Source: Thiohalophilus sp. (GTDB lineage Bacteria; Pseudomonadota; Gammaproteobacteria; UBA6429; Thiohalophilaceae). From it: 64,000 nucleotides of DNA. The translations under genes and the position numbers were made by a program. The stretch spans positions 992,001-1,056,000 of the forward strand of contig NZ_JAXHLN010000003.1 in the NCBI RefSeq assembly GCF_034522235.1, in the 5' to 3' direction. The notes beneath the pieces were generated by a model, which did no database searches, was not told where the DNA came from, and worked only from the letters and a program-made list of their open reading frames with translations. Positions 29,214 through 39,687 of the stretch are shown in pieces. Numbering within the stretch: position 1 is the stretch's first letter; each line of letters starts with the position of its first letter.

Positions 29214-30449
29214 ATGTCTAAGAAAACAGAAAAAAACCTGATCGTCGGACTCGATATCGGCACCTCCAAGGTGGTTGCGATTGTCGGTGAGGTTACCCCG
29301 GAGAATGATATCGAAATTATCGGGCTGGGTTCGCATCCGTCCCGCGGTCTGAAAAAGGGTGTGGTGGTGAATATTGAATCCACGGTGCAGTCGATCCAGC
29401 GCGCGGTGGAGGAAGCGGAACTGATGGCCGGTTGTCAGATCCACTCGGTCTATGCCGGAATCGCCGGCAGCCATATCCGCAGCCTTAACTCGCACGGCAT
29501 CGTGGCGATCCGGGACAAGGAAGTGACCCAGTACGATGTCGAACGGGTGATCGATGCGGCGCGGGCGGTCGCGATACCGGCCGATCAAAAGGTGCTGCAC
29601 ATTATGCCGCAGGAATTCATTATCGACGATCAGGAAAGCATCCGTGAGCCGATCGGCATGTCCGGCGTGCGCCTGGAAGCCAAGGTACACATGGTGACCG
29701 GTGCGGTGAGTGCTGCGCAGAACATTATCAAGTGCGTCCGTCGCTGCGGACTGGAAGTGGACGACATCATTCTCGAGCAGCTGGCGTCCAGCCATTCGGT
29801 ATTGACCGAGGACGAAAAGGAACTGGGGGTCTGCCTGGTGGATGTCGGCGGCGGCACCACCGACATTGCTGTGTTCACCGAGGGGGCGATTCGCCACACC
29901 GCGGTGATTCCCATCGCCGGCGATCAGGTGACCAATGATATTGCCGTGGCTCTGCGCACGCCGACCCAGCATGCCGAGGAGATCAAAATCAAATACGCCT
30001 GTGCGCTGACCCAGCTGGCCAGCGCCGATGAAACCATTGAAGTGCCCAGTGTCGGTGAACGACCGGTAAGACGTCTTGCCCGCCAGACCCTGGCCGAGGT
30101 GGTCGAGCCGCGTTACGAAGAGCTGTTCACGCTGATTCAGGCCGAGTTGCGTCGCAGCGGATTCGAGGATCTGTGTGCCGCCGGCATCGTACTGACCGGG
30201 GGCAGTTCCAAGATGGAAGGCACGGTGGAACTGGCCGAGGAGATCTTCCACATGCCGGTGCGCCAGGGCCTGCCGCAATATGTCAGCGGGCTGGTGGATG
30301 TGGTGCGTAATCCCATTTATTCCACCGGGGTCGGGTTACTGCTGTTCGGTTATCAGAATCGTGCCTTGCGTGAAGCGGAAACACGCATGGGCGGTGGTTT
30401 TACAACCGTCTTGCGACGGATGAAGAGCTGGTTTCAGGGAAATTTCTAA
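29214..30449 (+). CDS. ftsA: Cell division protein FtsA
   Basis: Actin-like protein that tethers FtsZ to the membrane. 411 residues: phosphate-1 motif LIVGLDIGTSKVVAIVGEV, GLKKGVVVNIESTVQSI, YAGIAGSHIRSLNSHGI (1C domain), phosphate-2 region GVCLVDVGGGTTDIAVF, adenosine motif IVLTGGSSKMEG, and the C-terminal amphipathic membrane-targeting helix (RRMKSWFQGNF). GGAGTGAC precedes the ATG. Confidence 0.97.
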   Translation: MSKKTEKNLIVGLDIGTSKVVAIVGEVTPENDIEIIGLGSHPSRGLKKGVVVNIESTVQSIQRAVEEAELMAGCQIHSVYAGIAGSHIRSLNSHGIVAIRDKEVTQYDVERVIDAARAVAIPADQKVLHIMPQEFIIDDQESIREPIGMSGVRLEAKVHMVTGAVSAAQNIIKCVRRCGLEVDDIILEQLASSHSVLTEDEKELGVCLVDVGGGTTDIAVFTEGAIRHTAVIPIAGDQVTNDIAVALRTPTQHAEEIKIKYACALTQLASADETIEVPSVGERPVRRLARQTLAEVVEPRYEELFTLIQAELRRSGFEDLCAAGIVLTGGSSKMEGTVELAEEIFHMPVRQGLPQYVSGLVDVVRNPIYSTGVGLLLFGYQNRALREAETRMGGGFTTVLRRMKSWFQGNF

Positions 30450-30512
30450 AGGATTTGTGACGTAGACACAATGTAACAACCAACTGCGTTGTCAGTGAGG
30501 AGGGGTAAAGAA

Positions 30513-31658
30513 ATGTTTGAACTAATGGATACTTACAGTCAGAACGCCGTGATAAAAGTGATCGGTGTAGGTGGCGGTGGTGGTAATGCCGTCGAACACA
30601 TGGTGGTCCAGAGTATCGAAGGGGTGGATTTCATCTGCGCCAATACCGATGCCCAGGCCATGAAAAACAGCTCTGCCAAGACCCTGTTGCAACTGGGTGG
30701 CGGTGTCACCAAGGGACTCGGGGCCGGGGCCAATCCGGAAACCGGACGTAATGCGGCGATGGAAGATCGTGAACGCATCCAGGAAGTGCTGGAAGGCGCC
30801 GACATGGTCTTTATCACCGCCGGCATGGGTGGCGGAACCGGCACCGGCGGTGCGCCGATCGTGGCGCAGATTGCCCGCGACATGGGCATTCTCACCGTGG
30901 CGGTGGTCACCAAGCCGTTTCCCTTTGAAGGCAAAAAGCGCATGGAAGTGGCCATGGCCGGGATGGATGAGCTCAAGCAGTACGTCGATTCGCTCATCAC
31001 CATTCCCAATGAAAAACTGCTCAGCGTGCTGGGCAAGAACATCAGCCTGCTGGATGCCTTCAAGGCGGCCAACGATGTGTTGCTTGGCGCGGTGCAGGGC
31101 ATTGCCGAGCTGATCACCCGTCCGGGTCTGATCAACGTCGACTTTGCCGATGTGCGAACCGTCATGTCCGAAATGGGCATGGCCATGATGGGTTCCGGTC
31201 GGGCCTCCGGTGAAGATCGGGCCCGCGAAGCGGCCGAAGCGGCGATTGCCAGTCCCTTGCTGGAAGACGTCAACCTGGCCGGGGCACGCGGGATTCTGGT
31301 CAACGTGACCGCCGGGATGGACATGTCCATCGGTGAGTTCGAAGAGGTGGGTAACACGGTCAAGCAGTTTGCCTCCGAGAACGCCACGGTCGTGGTGGGA
31401 ACCGTGATTGATCCGGCGATGTCCGGCGAGCTGCGGGTTACCGTGGTGGCAACCGGTCTGGGCAACGAGTTGAAACAGGGCGACAAGCCGAAACTGGTGG
31501 TCAACAAGAAAAGCGATGGCGAGGTGGATTACAATCAGCTGGATCGCCCGACGGTCATGCGCAACAAGGGGGCGGCCGAAGGCAAAGGCTCTCGCCAGGG
31601 TGACGGGGATATGGAGTATCTGGATATTCCGGCGTTCCTGCGGCGTCAGGCGGACTGA
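30513..31658 (+). CDS. ftsZ: Cell division GTPase FtsZ
   Basis: Tubulin homologue that builds the Z ring. About 381 residues: [25 protein letters not shown], the tubulin signature [56 protein letters not shown], a variable acidic/Gly-rich linker and the conserved tail [13 protein letters not shown] that binds FtsA and ZipA. GAGGAGGGG lies about 8 nt before the ATG at 30513; the frame extends 8 codons further up without support. A 63-nt gap from ftsA may hold an additional ftsZ promoter, but I see no clear one. Confidence 0.97.
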   Translation: MFELMDTYSQNAVIKVIGVGGGGGNAVEHMVVQSIEGVDFICANTDAQAMKNSSAKTLLQLGGGVTKGLGAGANPETGRNAAMEDRERIQEVLEGADMVFITAGMGGGTGTGGAPIVAQIARDMGILTVAVVTKPFPFEGKKRMEVAMAGMDELKQYVDSLITIPNEKLLSVLGKNISLLDAFKAANDVLLGAVQGIAELITRPGLINVDFADVRTVMSEMGMAMMGSGRASGEDRAREAAEAAIASPLLEDVNLAGARGILVNVTAGMDMSIGEFEEVGNTVKQFASENATVVVGTVIDPAMSGELRVTVVATGLGNELKQGDKPKLVVNKKSDGEVDYNQLDRPTVMRNKGAAEGKGSRQGDGDMEYLDIPAFLRRQAD

Positions 31659-31688
31659 ATGCTGCTGCCGCCGCAGAGGCGGGACGCT

Positions 31689-31735
31689 TCTGTGACGGAG
31701 GTAGCGGATTTATCTGTGATAGAGGTATCAAGTTT
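31689..31735. repeat. Degenerate 24-nt direct repeat between ftsZ and lpxC
   Basis: Two adjacent copies beginning TCTGTGACGGAGGTAGC (31689) and TCTGTGATAGAGGTATC (31713), about 17 of 23 positions identical, period exactly 24 nt, so in frame if read through. Function unknown; it could be a chance local duplication. Confidence 0.35.
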
Positions 31736-31810
31736 TCCCTGAAATCGCCGTTTATCGCCATAAGTTGCTGTAAGATGTGAACTTGTTTTATTATGCGGGT
31801 TTTCTCGCGG

Positions 31811-31819
31811 TGCTATACT
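31811..31819 (+). promoter_or_regulatory. Extended -10 promoter for lpxC
   Basis: TGCTATACT at 31811-31819 is an extended -10 (TGN plus TATACT), with TTATGC 17 bp upstream as a weak -35. The start would be near 31826, about 80 nt before the lpxC GTG. It lets lpxC be expressed apart from ftsZ. Confidence 0.55.
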
Positions 31820-31906
31820 TACGCCCACGCACTCGTTCGTAGTGAAGCAGGCCTGAATTTTGCATCGCCCAGGAAGACCTGAGAATCAAAAAGGAGAAAA
31901 CGGCTA

Positions 31907-32818
31907 GTGATTAACCAGCGTACACTGAAAAATGTCATTCGCGCCACCGGCGTGGGTCTGCACACCGGTGAAAAAGTCTACCTCACCCTTCGACCAGCTG
32001 CAGCGGATACGGGCATTATTTTCAGACGCGTGGACTTGCCGGAACCGGTTGAAATCCCGGCCGTTCCCGAGAATGTCGGGGATACGACCCTGTCTACCAC
32101 CCTGATCAAGGACGGCATTCGGGTCTCCACCGTGGAGCACCTGCTGTCGGCTCTGGCCGGGCTGGGCATCGACAACGCCTATATTGATCTGAATGCGCCG
32201 GAAGTACCGATTATGGACGGCAGTGCCGGCCCCTTTGTGTTTCTGGTGCAATCGGCTGGCATTCAGGAGCAAAAGGCACCAAAACGGTTCATCCGGATTA
32301 AAAAGCCGATCGTGATTGAAGAAGACGATAAATGGGTGCGCTTTGAACCGTTCGAGGGGTTCAAAGTGTCGTTCACCATTGATTTTGACCACCCGGTGTT
32401 CAAGGATCAAAATCAGACTGCGATGATCGATTTTTCCACTACCTCCTTCGTCAAGGAGGTCAGCCGGGCCCGGACCTTCGGTTTCATGAGCCAGATTGAG
32501 AACCTGCGGGCCCATAATCTGGCGCTGGGCGGCAGCCTCGACAATGCAGTTGTCGTGGATGAATACCGGGTACTGAATGAGGACGGTCTGCGCTATGTGG
32601 ACGAATTCGTCAAACACAAGATTCTGGATTCCATCGGCGATCTCTATTTGCTGGGACACAGCCTGATCGGTGCCTTCAGCGGCCACAAATCCGGCCATGC
32701 CCTGAACAACCGCCTGTTGCGCGAGTTGCTGGCCAACAAAGAAGCCTGGGAAGAGGTAACTTTCGAGGATCCGGCCAAGGCGCCCATCTCCTTTGTCCAG
32801 CCGGTTCAGGTCACCTGA
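31907..32818 (+). CDS. lpxC: UDP-3-O-acyl-N-acetylglucosamine deacetylase
   Basis: Zinc hydrolase catalysing the committed step of lipid A synthesis. 303 residues: N-terminal [20 protein letters not shown], first zinc His in [24 protein letters not shown], second and third ligands in [16 protein letters not shown], and [10 protein letters not shown] with the catalytic His. The start is GTG at 31907, with GGAG about 10 nt upstream. It sits at the end of the dcw cluster, as in E. coli and Pseudomonas, and is followed by an intrinsic terminator. Confidence 0.97.
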   Translation: MINQRTLKNVIRATGVGLHTGEKVYLTLRPAAADTGIIFRRVDLPEPVEIPAVPENVGDTTLSTTLIKDGIRVSTVEHLLSALAGLGIDNAYIDLNAPEVPIMDGSAGPFVFLVQSAGIQEQKAPKRFIRIKKPIVIEEDDKWVRFEPFEGFKVSFTIDFDHPVFKDQNQTAMIDFSTTSFVKEVSRARTFGFMSQIENLRAHNLALGGSLDNAVVVDEYRVLNEDGLRYVDEFVKHKILDSIGDLYLLGHSLIGAFSGHKSGHALNNRLLRELLANKEAWEEVTFEDPAKAPISFVQPVQVT

Positions 32819-32842
32819 AACCGCGTTGTGACACCCCAAAAG

Positions 32843-32865
32843 CACCGGCAATCGCCGGTGTTTTT
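32843..32865 (+). terminator. Intrinsic terminator after lpxC
   Basis: 7-bp stem CACCGGC (32843-32849) and GCCGGTG (32854-32860) with an AATC loop, followed by TTTTT. It closes the whole mraZ-lpxC block. Confidence 0.88.
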
Positions 32866-32959
32866 ATTTGGGCGGGACGAATCATGTGGGACTGGTGCGC
32901 GGATCCGGAAGATCGCGACCCGAAAAGCTTATCATTCGAGTCGAATGTATAAGAGTTAC

Positions 32960-33415
32960 TTATTTATCCCCGGTCCGACGGGGCCGACTTAATCGTTGCA
33001 GGGCCTCGCGCAGGACGGGATCGTCAATGGCCTCGGCCATGGCCTGGATATTTCGGCTGGCGGCGGGGGTAATCTCGCGTTTGTCCGGGGGCTTTTCGAC
33101 CGGCGTCGGCGTGGCCGGGGCGACATGGATTTTTATGGATTTAAGTCCTTGTAAATCAGGGATATTTTGCTTAAGCTCTTGCAGCAGGGTGGGAACGTAA
33201 TAACGCAAACGCGACGCCCAGACCGGTGAGTCCACCTGGATAATCAGTTGTTCGGTATCATAGCGGGCCACCTGGCAATGATCCGTCAGCGGCGCAGCGA
33301 GCACCGCTAACAGATGCTGATTGAGTCGCCGCAACTGGCGGGTGGTTGTGACCAGGTCCGCAAGCCGGGTCTTTTCTCCGTGCAGGAGCTTGTACAATGG
33401 TCTGGGAGTATTCAT
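32960..33415 (-). CDS. DUF721 / DciA-like protein
   Basis: 151 residues. Contains the DUF721 core: LNQHLLAVLAAPLTDHCQVA, then LIIQVDSPVWASRLRYYVP and TLLQELKQNIPDLQGLKSIK. DciA is the bacterial loader of the replicative helicase in genomes without dnaC; the short N-terminal domain and disordered C-terminal part (APATPTPVEKPPDKRE) fit this. Its place between lpxC and secA, on the opposite strand, matches the pseudomonad arrangement as I recall it. The family call is firm; helicase-loading activity is inferred. Confidence 0.82.
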   Translation of the reverse strand: MNTPRPLYKLLHGEKTRLADLVTTTRQLRRLNQHLLAVLAAPLTDHCQVARYDTEQLIIQVDSPVWASRLRYYVPTLLQELKQNIPDLQGLKSIKIHVAPATPTPVEKPPDKREITPAASRNIQAMAEAIDDPVLREALQRLSRPRRTGDK

Positions 33416-33497
33416 ACTGGATTATGAAGGGTTTGCCCGGTTAATCGGAAAATTCACTTTAACCTCACATTAAAATAACAAGAGCTGTGTTGTCACT

Positions 33498-34433
33498 ATG
33501 AATATCGTTGTTCTGAGACGGAAAAAAGGCTGTTCGGGGTTGTGGACCCTGAGTAAACATCGCCTGATCAGCCTTGTTCTGAGCACTGCCATTGTGATGC
33601 CGGCGGCGTTCATGGGTGTGGGCTATTATCTGGGCGTCGCGCATATGAAAGCGAACCCGGACGATCTGAACCTGGCCCTGCAATCGGAACTCGATGCCCA
33701 GCGCTTGCGAATCGAGGAAGTGACCCGCAACGCGCAGGACAGCATGGACGCGCTGGCACTGCGTCTGGGCAATCTGCAGTCCCATGTGGTCAGGCTGGAT
33801 GCGCTGGGACAGCGCCTGACCCAGATGGCCAATCTGGATGGCGGCGAATTCAATTTCGAGCAGGCTCCGGCCCAGGGCGGGCCTGTATCAAGCAGCGAAC
33901 AGCTGTCCGCTGATTCGATCAATGTGCCGGATTTCATTGAATCGCTGGAAGAACTGTCTTCGAAAATCGACGACCGCAGCCAGCAGCTCGGTGTACTGGA
34001 AGAGATGATCATGACCCGCAACCTGCAGGCCGAAGTGGTCCCGGCAGGGCGGCCTATCAAACGCGGCTGGCTGTCGTCCTATTACGGTATGCGCACCGAT
34101 CCCTTCAATGGCCGACGCACCCATCATTCGGGTATCGATTTCGCCGGCAAGGAAGGCTCCGAGGTGGTGGCCGTGGCGGCCGGGGTGGTCACCTATTCCG
34201 GCAAGCGCTCCGGCTACGGCCGACTGGTCGAGGTGAACCACGGCAAGGGCTATGTGACCCGTTACGGGCACAACAAGGAAAACCTGGTGGAAGTCGGTGA
34301 CACCATCAAAAAGGGCCAGGTGATTGCCAAAATGGGCAGTTCGGGGCGTTCTACCGGTCCGCACGTTCACCTGGAAGTGTTGCTCAACGGCCGTACTGTC
34401 GATCCCAAAAAATACATCATGGCCAGCAATTAA
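33498..34433 (+). CDS. M23-family (LytM) peptidoglycan endopeptidase
   Basis: 311 residues. A membrane helix near the N-terminus (about 24-45, LISLVLSTAIVMPAAFMGVG), a coiled-coil-prone stretch (LQSELDAQRLRIEEVTRNAQ) and a C-terminal LytM domain with the metal ligands HxxxD (HHSGIDFAG) and HxH (TGPHVHLEVLLNGR), plus YGHNKENLVEVGDTIKKGQ. Likely a periplasmic hydrolase of peptide cross-links or an amidase activator. It lies between lpxC and secA, where related proteobacteria also carry an M23 peptidase. Confidence 0.92.
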   Translation: MNIVVLRRKKGCSGLWTLSKHRLISLVLSTAIVMPAAFMGVGYYLGVAHMKANPDDLNLALQSELDAQRLRIEEVTRNAQDSMDALALRLGNLQSHVVRLDALGQRLTQMANLDGGEFNFEQAPAQGGPVSSSEQLSADSINVPDFIESLEELSSKIDDRSQQLGVLEEMIMTRNLQAEVVPAGRPIKRGWLSSYYGMRTDPFNGRRTHHSGIDFAGKEGSEVVAVAAGVVTYSGKRSGYGRLVEVNHGKGYVTRYGHNKENLVEVGDTIKKGQVIAKMGSSGRSTGPHVHLEVLLNGRTVDPKKYIMASN

Positions 34434-34465
34434 GCTGTGTTGCGTCCTGCTGACGGCTAATCCGT

Positions 34466-35623
34466 ATGTCCGCCAGTCGTTTGTTGCCGTTTTGGGCCCT
34501 CCTGCCGGCGTTGTTGCTGGCGGCCTGCTCGACAACACCCTCCGAACCGACCCGTGAAATACAGTCCGAACCGCAGCCGCATCCGCAGCCGTCTCGCAGC
34601 GTATTGACCGTTGCGGCGGTCGGGGATGTGATGCTGGGCACCGACTTTCCGTACCCCCGATTGCCGCCCGAAGACGGCGCCGAGCTGTTACGCGAGGTCG
34701 CACCGGTGCTGCGTGAGGCCGATATTGCCTTTGGCAACCTGGAAGGGGTGCTGATGGACGGCGGCGAGCCGGTGAAAACCTGTCAGAATCCCGCGGCCTG
34801 TTACCTGTTTCGCTCCCCCGCGCGCTATGCCGCGCACCTGCAACAAGCCGGTTTTACCCTCATGAGCCTGGCCAACAACCATGCCCGGGATTTCGGCGAG
34901 GCGGGCCGCGAGGCGAGTATGCAGATCTTGCGCCGCCACGGCATCCGGCATACCGGTCGCCGGGGGGATGTCGCCAGCTGGACGGTTAACGGACTGCGGG
35001 TGGCGGCCATCGCGTTTGCCCCGTTTATCGACTCGCATGACATGCTGGATACGGCGCGCATGGTCGCCCTGGTGAATGCGCTCAAGCGTCGGCACGATAT
35101 TGTGCTGGTCTCGTTCCACGGCGGCGCCGAGGGGGAGGAGGCCCTGCATCTGCCCTTTGCCGAAGAGCACTATTACGGCGAACGGCGCGGGGATGTGGTC
35201 GCCTTTGCGCGTCGGGCGGTGGAGGCCGGCGCCGATCTGGTAATCGGCCACGGTCCCCACGTGCCGCGGGCAATGGAGCTCTACCGCGGCCGGTTGATTG
35301 CCTACAGCCTGGGGAATTTCGCCACCTATCAGGGGATGAGCGTGAGCGGCCGCAAGGGTCTGGCGCCGTTACTCGAGGCGCGGCTGGATTCGCGGGGCCG
35401 CTTTATCGAGGGGCGGATTCATTCGTTTGTCCAGCAGCGCCCGCAGGGACCGGTCCGGGATGCGCAGCGGCGTGCCGCGGGGCTGATCGCACGCCTGTCG
35501 CAGCAGGATTTCCCGCGCGCCTCGCTGGCCTTCGATCACCGGGGCCATCTCTATCCCCTGTCCGTTCCGTTTGCGCTGAAAGCGGACAAAACCCGCGACG
35601 ATCGGTACAATACCCGGTTTTAA
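34466..35623 (+). CDS. CapA-family (PGA_cap) lipoprotein
   Basis: 385 residues with a lipoprotein signal ending in ALLLAAC (Cys about residue 21) and a proline-rich linker (SEPQPHPQPS). The body is a CapA-type metallophosphatase-like domain: AAVGDVMLGTDFPYP, IAFGNLEGVLMDGG, FTLMSLANNHARDFGEAG, VLVSFHGGAEGEE, LVIGHGPHVPRAMELYRGR and LIAYSLGNFATYQGM. In Bacillus, CapA takes part in polyglutamate capsule export, but no other cap genes are near, so the substrate is unknown. No strong ribosome site before the ATG; the 32-nt gap to the M23 gene suggests co-transcription. Confidence 0.85.
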   Translation: MSASRLLPFWALLPALLLAACSTTPSEPTREIQSEPQPHPQPSRSVLTVAAVGDVMLGTDFPYPRLPPEDGAELLREVAPVLREADIAFGNLEGVLMDGGEPVKTCQNPAACYLFRSPARYAAHLQQAGFTLMSLANNHARDFGEAGREASMQILRRHGIRHTGRRGDVASWTVNGLRVAAIAFAPFIDSHDMLDTARMVALVNALKRRHDIVLVSFHGGAEGEEALHLPFAEEHYYGERRGDVVAFARRAVEAGADLVIGHGPHVPRAMELYRGRLIAYSLGNFATYQGMSVSGRKGLAPLLEARLDSRGRFIEGRIHSFVQQRPQGPVRDAQRRAAGLIARLSQQDFPRASLAFDHRGHLYPLSVPFALKADKTRDDRYNTRF

Positions 35624-35703
35624 AGCAGGAAAAAGATTTTTCCAGGCACAATACTCCAACCAGTAAGTGAGCCCTTACACCAAAGCTTGCAACAGGCAAA
35701 TTT

Positions 35704-38415
35704 ATGTTCAAACCATTCCTGAAAAAAGTTTTCGGCAGCCGTAACGAGCGCCTGGTCAAGCAGATGGGTAAAACCGTCGAGCGCATCAACGCGCTGGAAG
35801 CGGACATGCAGGCCCTCTCCGATGCCGAGCTGCAAAACAAAACTGTCGAATTTCGCCAGCGGCTGGCCGACGGGATGAAACTGGACGACCTGTTGCCGGA
35901 GGCTTTCGCCGTAGTGCGCGAAGCGGCGGTGCGGACGCTGGGGATGCGCCATTTCGATGTGCAGTTGATCGGTGCCATGGTGCTGCATCAGGGCAAGATA
36001 TCCGAAATGCGCACCGGCGAAGGCAAGACCCTGATGGCGACCCTGGCCTGCTATCTGAATGCCCTGCCACAAACCGGCGTTCATGTGGTGACCGTCAACG
36101 ATTATCTGGCCCGCCGTGATGCCGAGTGGATGGGCAAGGTGTACGAATTTCTGGGGATGTCGGTGGGCACCATCGGCTCCGGCATGCCGTTTGAAGACAA
36201 GAAAGCCGCCTACGCCGCGGATATTACCTTCGGCACCAACAACGAGTTCGGTTTTGATTATCTGCGCGACAACATGGCGTTCAGCAAGGAGGAGCAATTC
36301 CAGCGTCAGCTGGGCTTTGCCGTAATCGACGAAGTGGACTCGATTCTCATCGACGAGGCCCGCACACCGTTGATTATCTCCGGGCCGTCCGAAGACAGTT
36401 CCGGGCATTATCACAAGATCAACGCGCTGGTTCCCAAGCTGACCAAACAGGAAGAGGAAGACGGTCCCGGCGACTACAGCGTCGAGGAAAAGAACAAGCA
36501 GATTTACCTGACCGAGGAAGGCCACCAGCATGTGGAAGAGTTGCTCACCGAAGTCGGGCTGCTTGAAGAGGGCGAGAGTCTCTACGATGCCGCCAACATC
36601 GGCCTGCTGCACCATGTTAACGCCGCGCTGCGCGCGCATGTGCTGTTCCAGAAAGATGTGGATTACATCGTGCAGGATAACGAAGTGGTCATCGTCGACG
36701 AGTTCACCGGGCGCACCATGCCGGGCCGGCGCTGGTCCGACGGGCTGCACCAGGCGGTGGAAGCCAAGGAGGGGGTGGAGATCCAGCGCGAGAACCAGAC
36801 CGTCGCCTCGATTACCTTCCAGAACTTTTTCCGGCTCTACGACAAGTTGTCGGGCATGACCGGGACCGCCGACACCGAAGCCTACGAGTTCCAGACCATC
36901 TACGGGCTGGAAGTGGTGGTGATCCCGACCCACAAGCCGATGATTCGCCAGGATATGGTGGACAAGGTCTATCTTACCCAGCAGGAGAAGTTTCAGGCCA
37001 TCCTGGATGACATTCGCGATTGCAAGCAGCGCGGCCAACCGGCGCTGGTCGGCACCACGTCGATCGAAGTGTCGGAATTGCTCTCCGGTGTGCTGCAAAA
37101 AGAGCAGATTCAGCACGAAGTATTGAATGCCAAGCAGCATGCCCGCGAGGCCGAGATCATCGCCCAGGCCGGGCGCCCCGGCGCGGTGACCATCGCCACC
37201 AACATGGCCGGCCGCGGTACCGATATCGTGCTCGGCGGTAACCTGGACGCGGAACTGGCGGAGTTCGAAGCCGCGGACGAACAGGCGCTGGAACAGCATC
37301 GCCAGGGTTGGCAACAGCGCCACGATCAGGTGGTGGACGCCGGCGGGTTGCATATCATCGGCACCGAGCGCCACGAGTCGCGGCGTATCGACAACCAGTT
37401 GCGCGGTCGCTCCGGACGCCAGGGCGATCCCGGCTCCTCGCGCTTTTATCTGTCCCTGGAAGACAGCCTGATGCGCATCTTCGCCTCGGAGAAGGTCTCC
37501 GGGTTGATGCAGCGTCTGGGTATGAAAGAGGGCGAGTCCATCGAACATCCATGGGTCAGCCGGGCGATCGAAAATGCCCAGCGCAAGGTCGAGGGCCATA
37601 ACTTCGATCTGCGCAAGCAGCTGCTGGAATATGACGATGTCGCCAACGACCAGCGCAGGGTGATCTACGAGCAACGCAACGAACTGTTGTCGGCCGAAGA
37701 CATCAGCGACACCGTCAAGGCGATTCGCGAGGACGTGGTTTACAACATGGTCACTCCGTATGTGCCGCCGCAGAGCCTCGAGGAGCAGTGGGATCTGCCG
37801 GGCCTGGAAGAGATGATCGAAGCGGAGTTCGGCCTCAAGCTGGAGGTCCGCCAGTGGCTGGAAGAGGACGCCAGTCTGCATGAAGAGTCCCTGCGCGAGA
37901 AAGTCCTGGCCGAGATCGAAGCGGCCTATGCCGCCAAGGAAGAGAGCGTCGGCAGTGAAGTCATGCGCCAGGTTGAAAAGGCGGTGATGCTGCAGGTATT
38001 GGACGGGCAGTGGCGTGAACACCTGGCCATGATGGATCAGCTGCGTCAGGGCATTCATCTGCGCGGCTATGCGCAGAAGAACCCCAAGCAGGAATACAAG
38101 CGTGAATCCTTCCAGCTGTTTACGGAAATGCTGGATCGCATCAAGCAGGAGGCGATCACCATTCTCAGCCGGTTGCGGGTACGCAGCGAGGATGACGTGG
38201 ATGCGCTGGAGCAGCAACGCCGCCAGCAACAACACGCCGACGCCATGGAGTTCCAGCATCGGGAGATCAGCGCCATGAGCGAGGAAGAGCCCGCCGCCGC
38301 GCCGGCCCCGGCCGCCACTCCCTATGTCCGGGAAGGGCGCAAGGTCGGGCGCAACGAACCCTGCCCCTGCGGCTCGGGCAAGAAGTACAAACAGTGCCAC
38401 GGCAAGCTGAGCTGA
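35704..38415 (+). CDS. secA: Preprotein translocase ATPase SecA
   Basis: Motor of the Sec pathway. 903 residues, full length: Walker A region [20 protein letters not shown], Walker [21 protein letters not shown], preprotein cross-linking domain, second nucleotide fold ([37 protein letters not shown]), helical wing and scaffold, a Gln/Ala/Pro-rich linker and the C-terminal zinc motif [19 protein letters not shown] that binds SecB and phospholipids. Usual position downstream of the dcw cluster. Confidence 0.98.
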   Translation: MFKPFLKKVFGSRNERLVKQMGKTVERINALEADMQALSDAELQNKTVEFRQRLADGMKLDDLLPEAFAVVREAAVRTLGMRHFDVQLIGAMVLHQGKISEMRTGEGKTLMATLACYLNALPQTGVHVVTVNDYLARRDAEWMGKVYEFLGMSVGTIGSGMPFEDKKAAYAADITFGTNNEFGFDYLRDNMAFSKEEQFQRQLGFAVIDEVDSILIDEARTPLIISGPSEDSSGHYHKINALVPKLTKQEEEDGPGDYSVEEKNKQIYLTEEGHQHVEELLTEVGLLEEGESLYDAANIGLLHHVNAALRAHVLFQKDVDYIVQDNEVVIVDEFTGRTMPGRRWSDGLHQAVEAKEGVEIQRENQTVASITFQNFFRLYDKLSGMTGTADTEAYEFQTIYGLEVVVIPTHKPMIRQDMVDKVYLTQQEKFQAILDDIRDCKQRGQPALVGTTSIEVSELLSGVLQKEQIQHEVLNAKQHAREAEIIAQAGRPGAVTIATNMAGRGTDIVLGGNLDAELAEFEAADEQALEQHRQGWQQRHDQVVDAGGLHIIGTERHESRRIDNQLRGRSGRQGDPGSSRFYLSLEDSLMRIFASEKVSGLMQRLGMKEGESIEHPWVSRAIENAQRKVEGHNFDLRKQLLEYDDVANDQRRVIYEQRNELLSAEDISDTVKAIREDVVYNMVTPYVPPQSLEEQWDLPGLEEMIEAEFGLKLEVRQWLEEDASLHEESLREKVLAEIEAAYAAKEESVGSEVMRQVEKAVMLQVLDGQWREHLAMMDQLRQGIHLRGYAQKNPKQEYKRESFQLFTEMLDRIKQEAITILSRLRVRSEDDVDALEQQRRQQQHADAMEFQHREISAMSEEEPAAAPAPAATPYVREGRKVGRNEPCPCGSGKKYKQCHGKLS

Positions 38416-38436
38416 CGCCGTCACGGAGTCGCGTCG

Positions 38437-39645
38437 ATGGCTGATGCCCACAATCCCGCCTTCGAACCGGTGCCCGGCATCCGGCTGGGTACGACGTGCG
38501 CCGGGATCAAAAAACCGGGCCGTCGCGATCTGGTGGTGATGGCGCTGGCCCCGGGAAGCACGGCGGCCGCGGTCTTCACCCGCAACGCTTTTTGCGCCGC
38601 CCCGGTCAGCGTCGCCCGCGAGCATTTGCAACAGCGCCAGCCGCGCTATTTGCTGATCAACACCGGTAACGCCAATGCCGGCACCGGCGCGGCCGGCCTG
38701 GCCGATGCCCGTCAGTGCTGCGCGGCGCTGGCCGAGCAGGTCGGTTGTCAGACTCAGGAGGTGCTGCCGTTCTCCACCGGGGTGATCGGCGAGCCGTTGC
38801 CGGTGACACGGATTACCGAGGGCCTGCCGGCGGCCTGTGCGGCGCTGGGTGCGGCGGGCTGGGACCAGGCGGCCCACGGCATCCTGACCACCGACACCGT
38901 CCCCAAACTCGTCTCCCGCCAGCTCACCCTGGCGGGGCGCACGGTCACGCTCACCGGGATGGCCAAGGGCAGCGGCATGATTCGCCCGGATATGGCGACC
39001 ATGCTCGCCTTTATCGCCACCGATGCGGCGCTCGAGGCGCCCTTGCTGCAGGAACTGCTGCAGCAGGCGGTGGACCACTCCTTCAACCGGATCACGGTCG
39101 ACGGTGACACCTCCACCAACGATGCCTGTCTGCTGGCGGCCACGGGGGCCAGCGGCGTCAACGTGACCGCCGGCAGTGTCGAGGCCAAAGCGCTGTCCGA
39201 GGCCCTGCAGGATGTCTGTGTGGCACTGGCCCGGGCCATCGTGCGCGACGGCGAAGGGGCTACCAAACTGATCAATCTCGTGGTCAACGGCGGACGCGAC
39301 GAGACCGAATGCCTGGCTGTGGCCTATACGATCGCCCATTCGCCGCTGGTCAAGACCGCCTTTTTCGCCAGCGATCCCAACTGGGGCCGACTGCTGGCCG
39401 CGGTCGGCCGGGCCGGACTCGCGGAACTGGATGTCGAAAGCGTCAGCCTGTGGCTGGACGACGTGCTGCTGGCCGAGGCGGGCGGACGCGCCGCCGGCTA
39501 TACCGAGGAACAGGGCCAGCGGGTGATGAATCAGGACGAGATCACCGTCACCGTGGATCTGCAGCGCGGCGATGCCACGGCCACCGTCTGGACCTGCGAC
39601 TTCTCCTACGACTACGTGCGCATCAACGCCGAATACCGAACCTAG
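38437..39645 (+). CDS. argJ: Bifunctional glutamate N-acetyltransferase / ornithine acetyltransferase
   Basis: Cyclic route of arginine synthesis: recycles the acetyl group from N-acetylornithine to glutamate. 402 residues; the precursor cuts itself before the Thr in RPDMATMLAFIATDA to give alpha and beta chains. Other signatures are TRNAFCAAPVSVAREHL, LLINTGNANAGTG, FSTGVIGEPLP, AKGSGMI, TVDGDTSTNDACLLAATGAS and ASDPNWGRLLAAVGRAG. GGAG lies 10-11 nt before the ATG, 21 nt after secA, so probably co-transcribed with it. Confidence 0.96.
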   Translation: MADAHNPAFEPVPGIRLGTTCAGIKKPGRRDLVVMALAPGSTAAAVFTRNAFCAAPVSVAREHLQQRQPRYLLINTGNANAGTGAAGLADARQCCAALAEQVGCQTQEVLPFSTGVIGEPLPVTRITEGLPAACAALGAAGWDQAAHGILTTDTVPKLVSRQLTLAGRTVTLTGMAKGSGMIRPDMATMLAFIATDAALEAPLLQELLQQAVDHSFNRITVDGDTSTNDACLLAATGASGVNVTAGSVEAKALSEALQDVCVALARAIVRDGEGATKLINLVVNGGRDETECLAVAYTIAHSPLVKTAFFASDPNWGRLLAAVGRAGLAELDVESVSLWLDDVLLAEAGGRAAGYTEEQGQRVMNQDEITVTVDLQRGDATATVWTCDFSYDYVRINAEYRT

Positions 39646-39687
39646 CAATCCGTCGATCAGGTCATGTTGGCCAGCGGCGCTGGATAT

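Noticed and set aside
31659-31906. Small peptide gene in the ftsZ-lpxC gap (GTG frame from about 31691 to a TGA near 31741)
   Set aside because: About 16 codons formed by the 24-nt direct repeat, with no ribosome site and no sign of conservation visible here.
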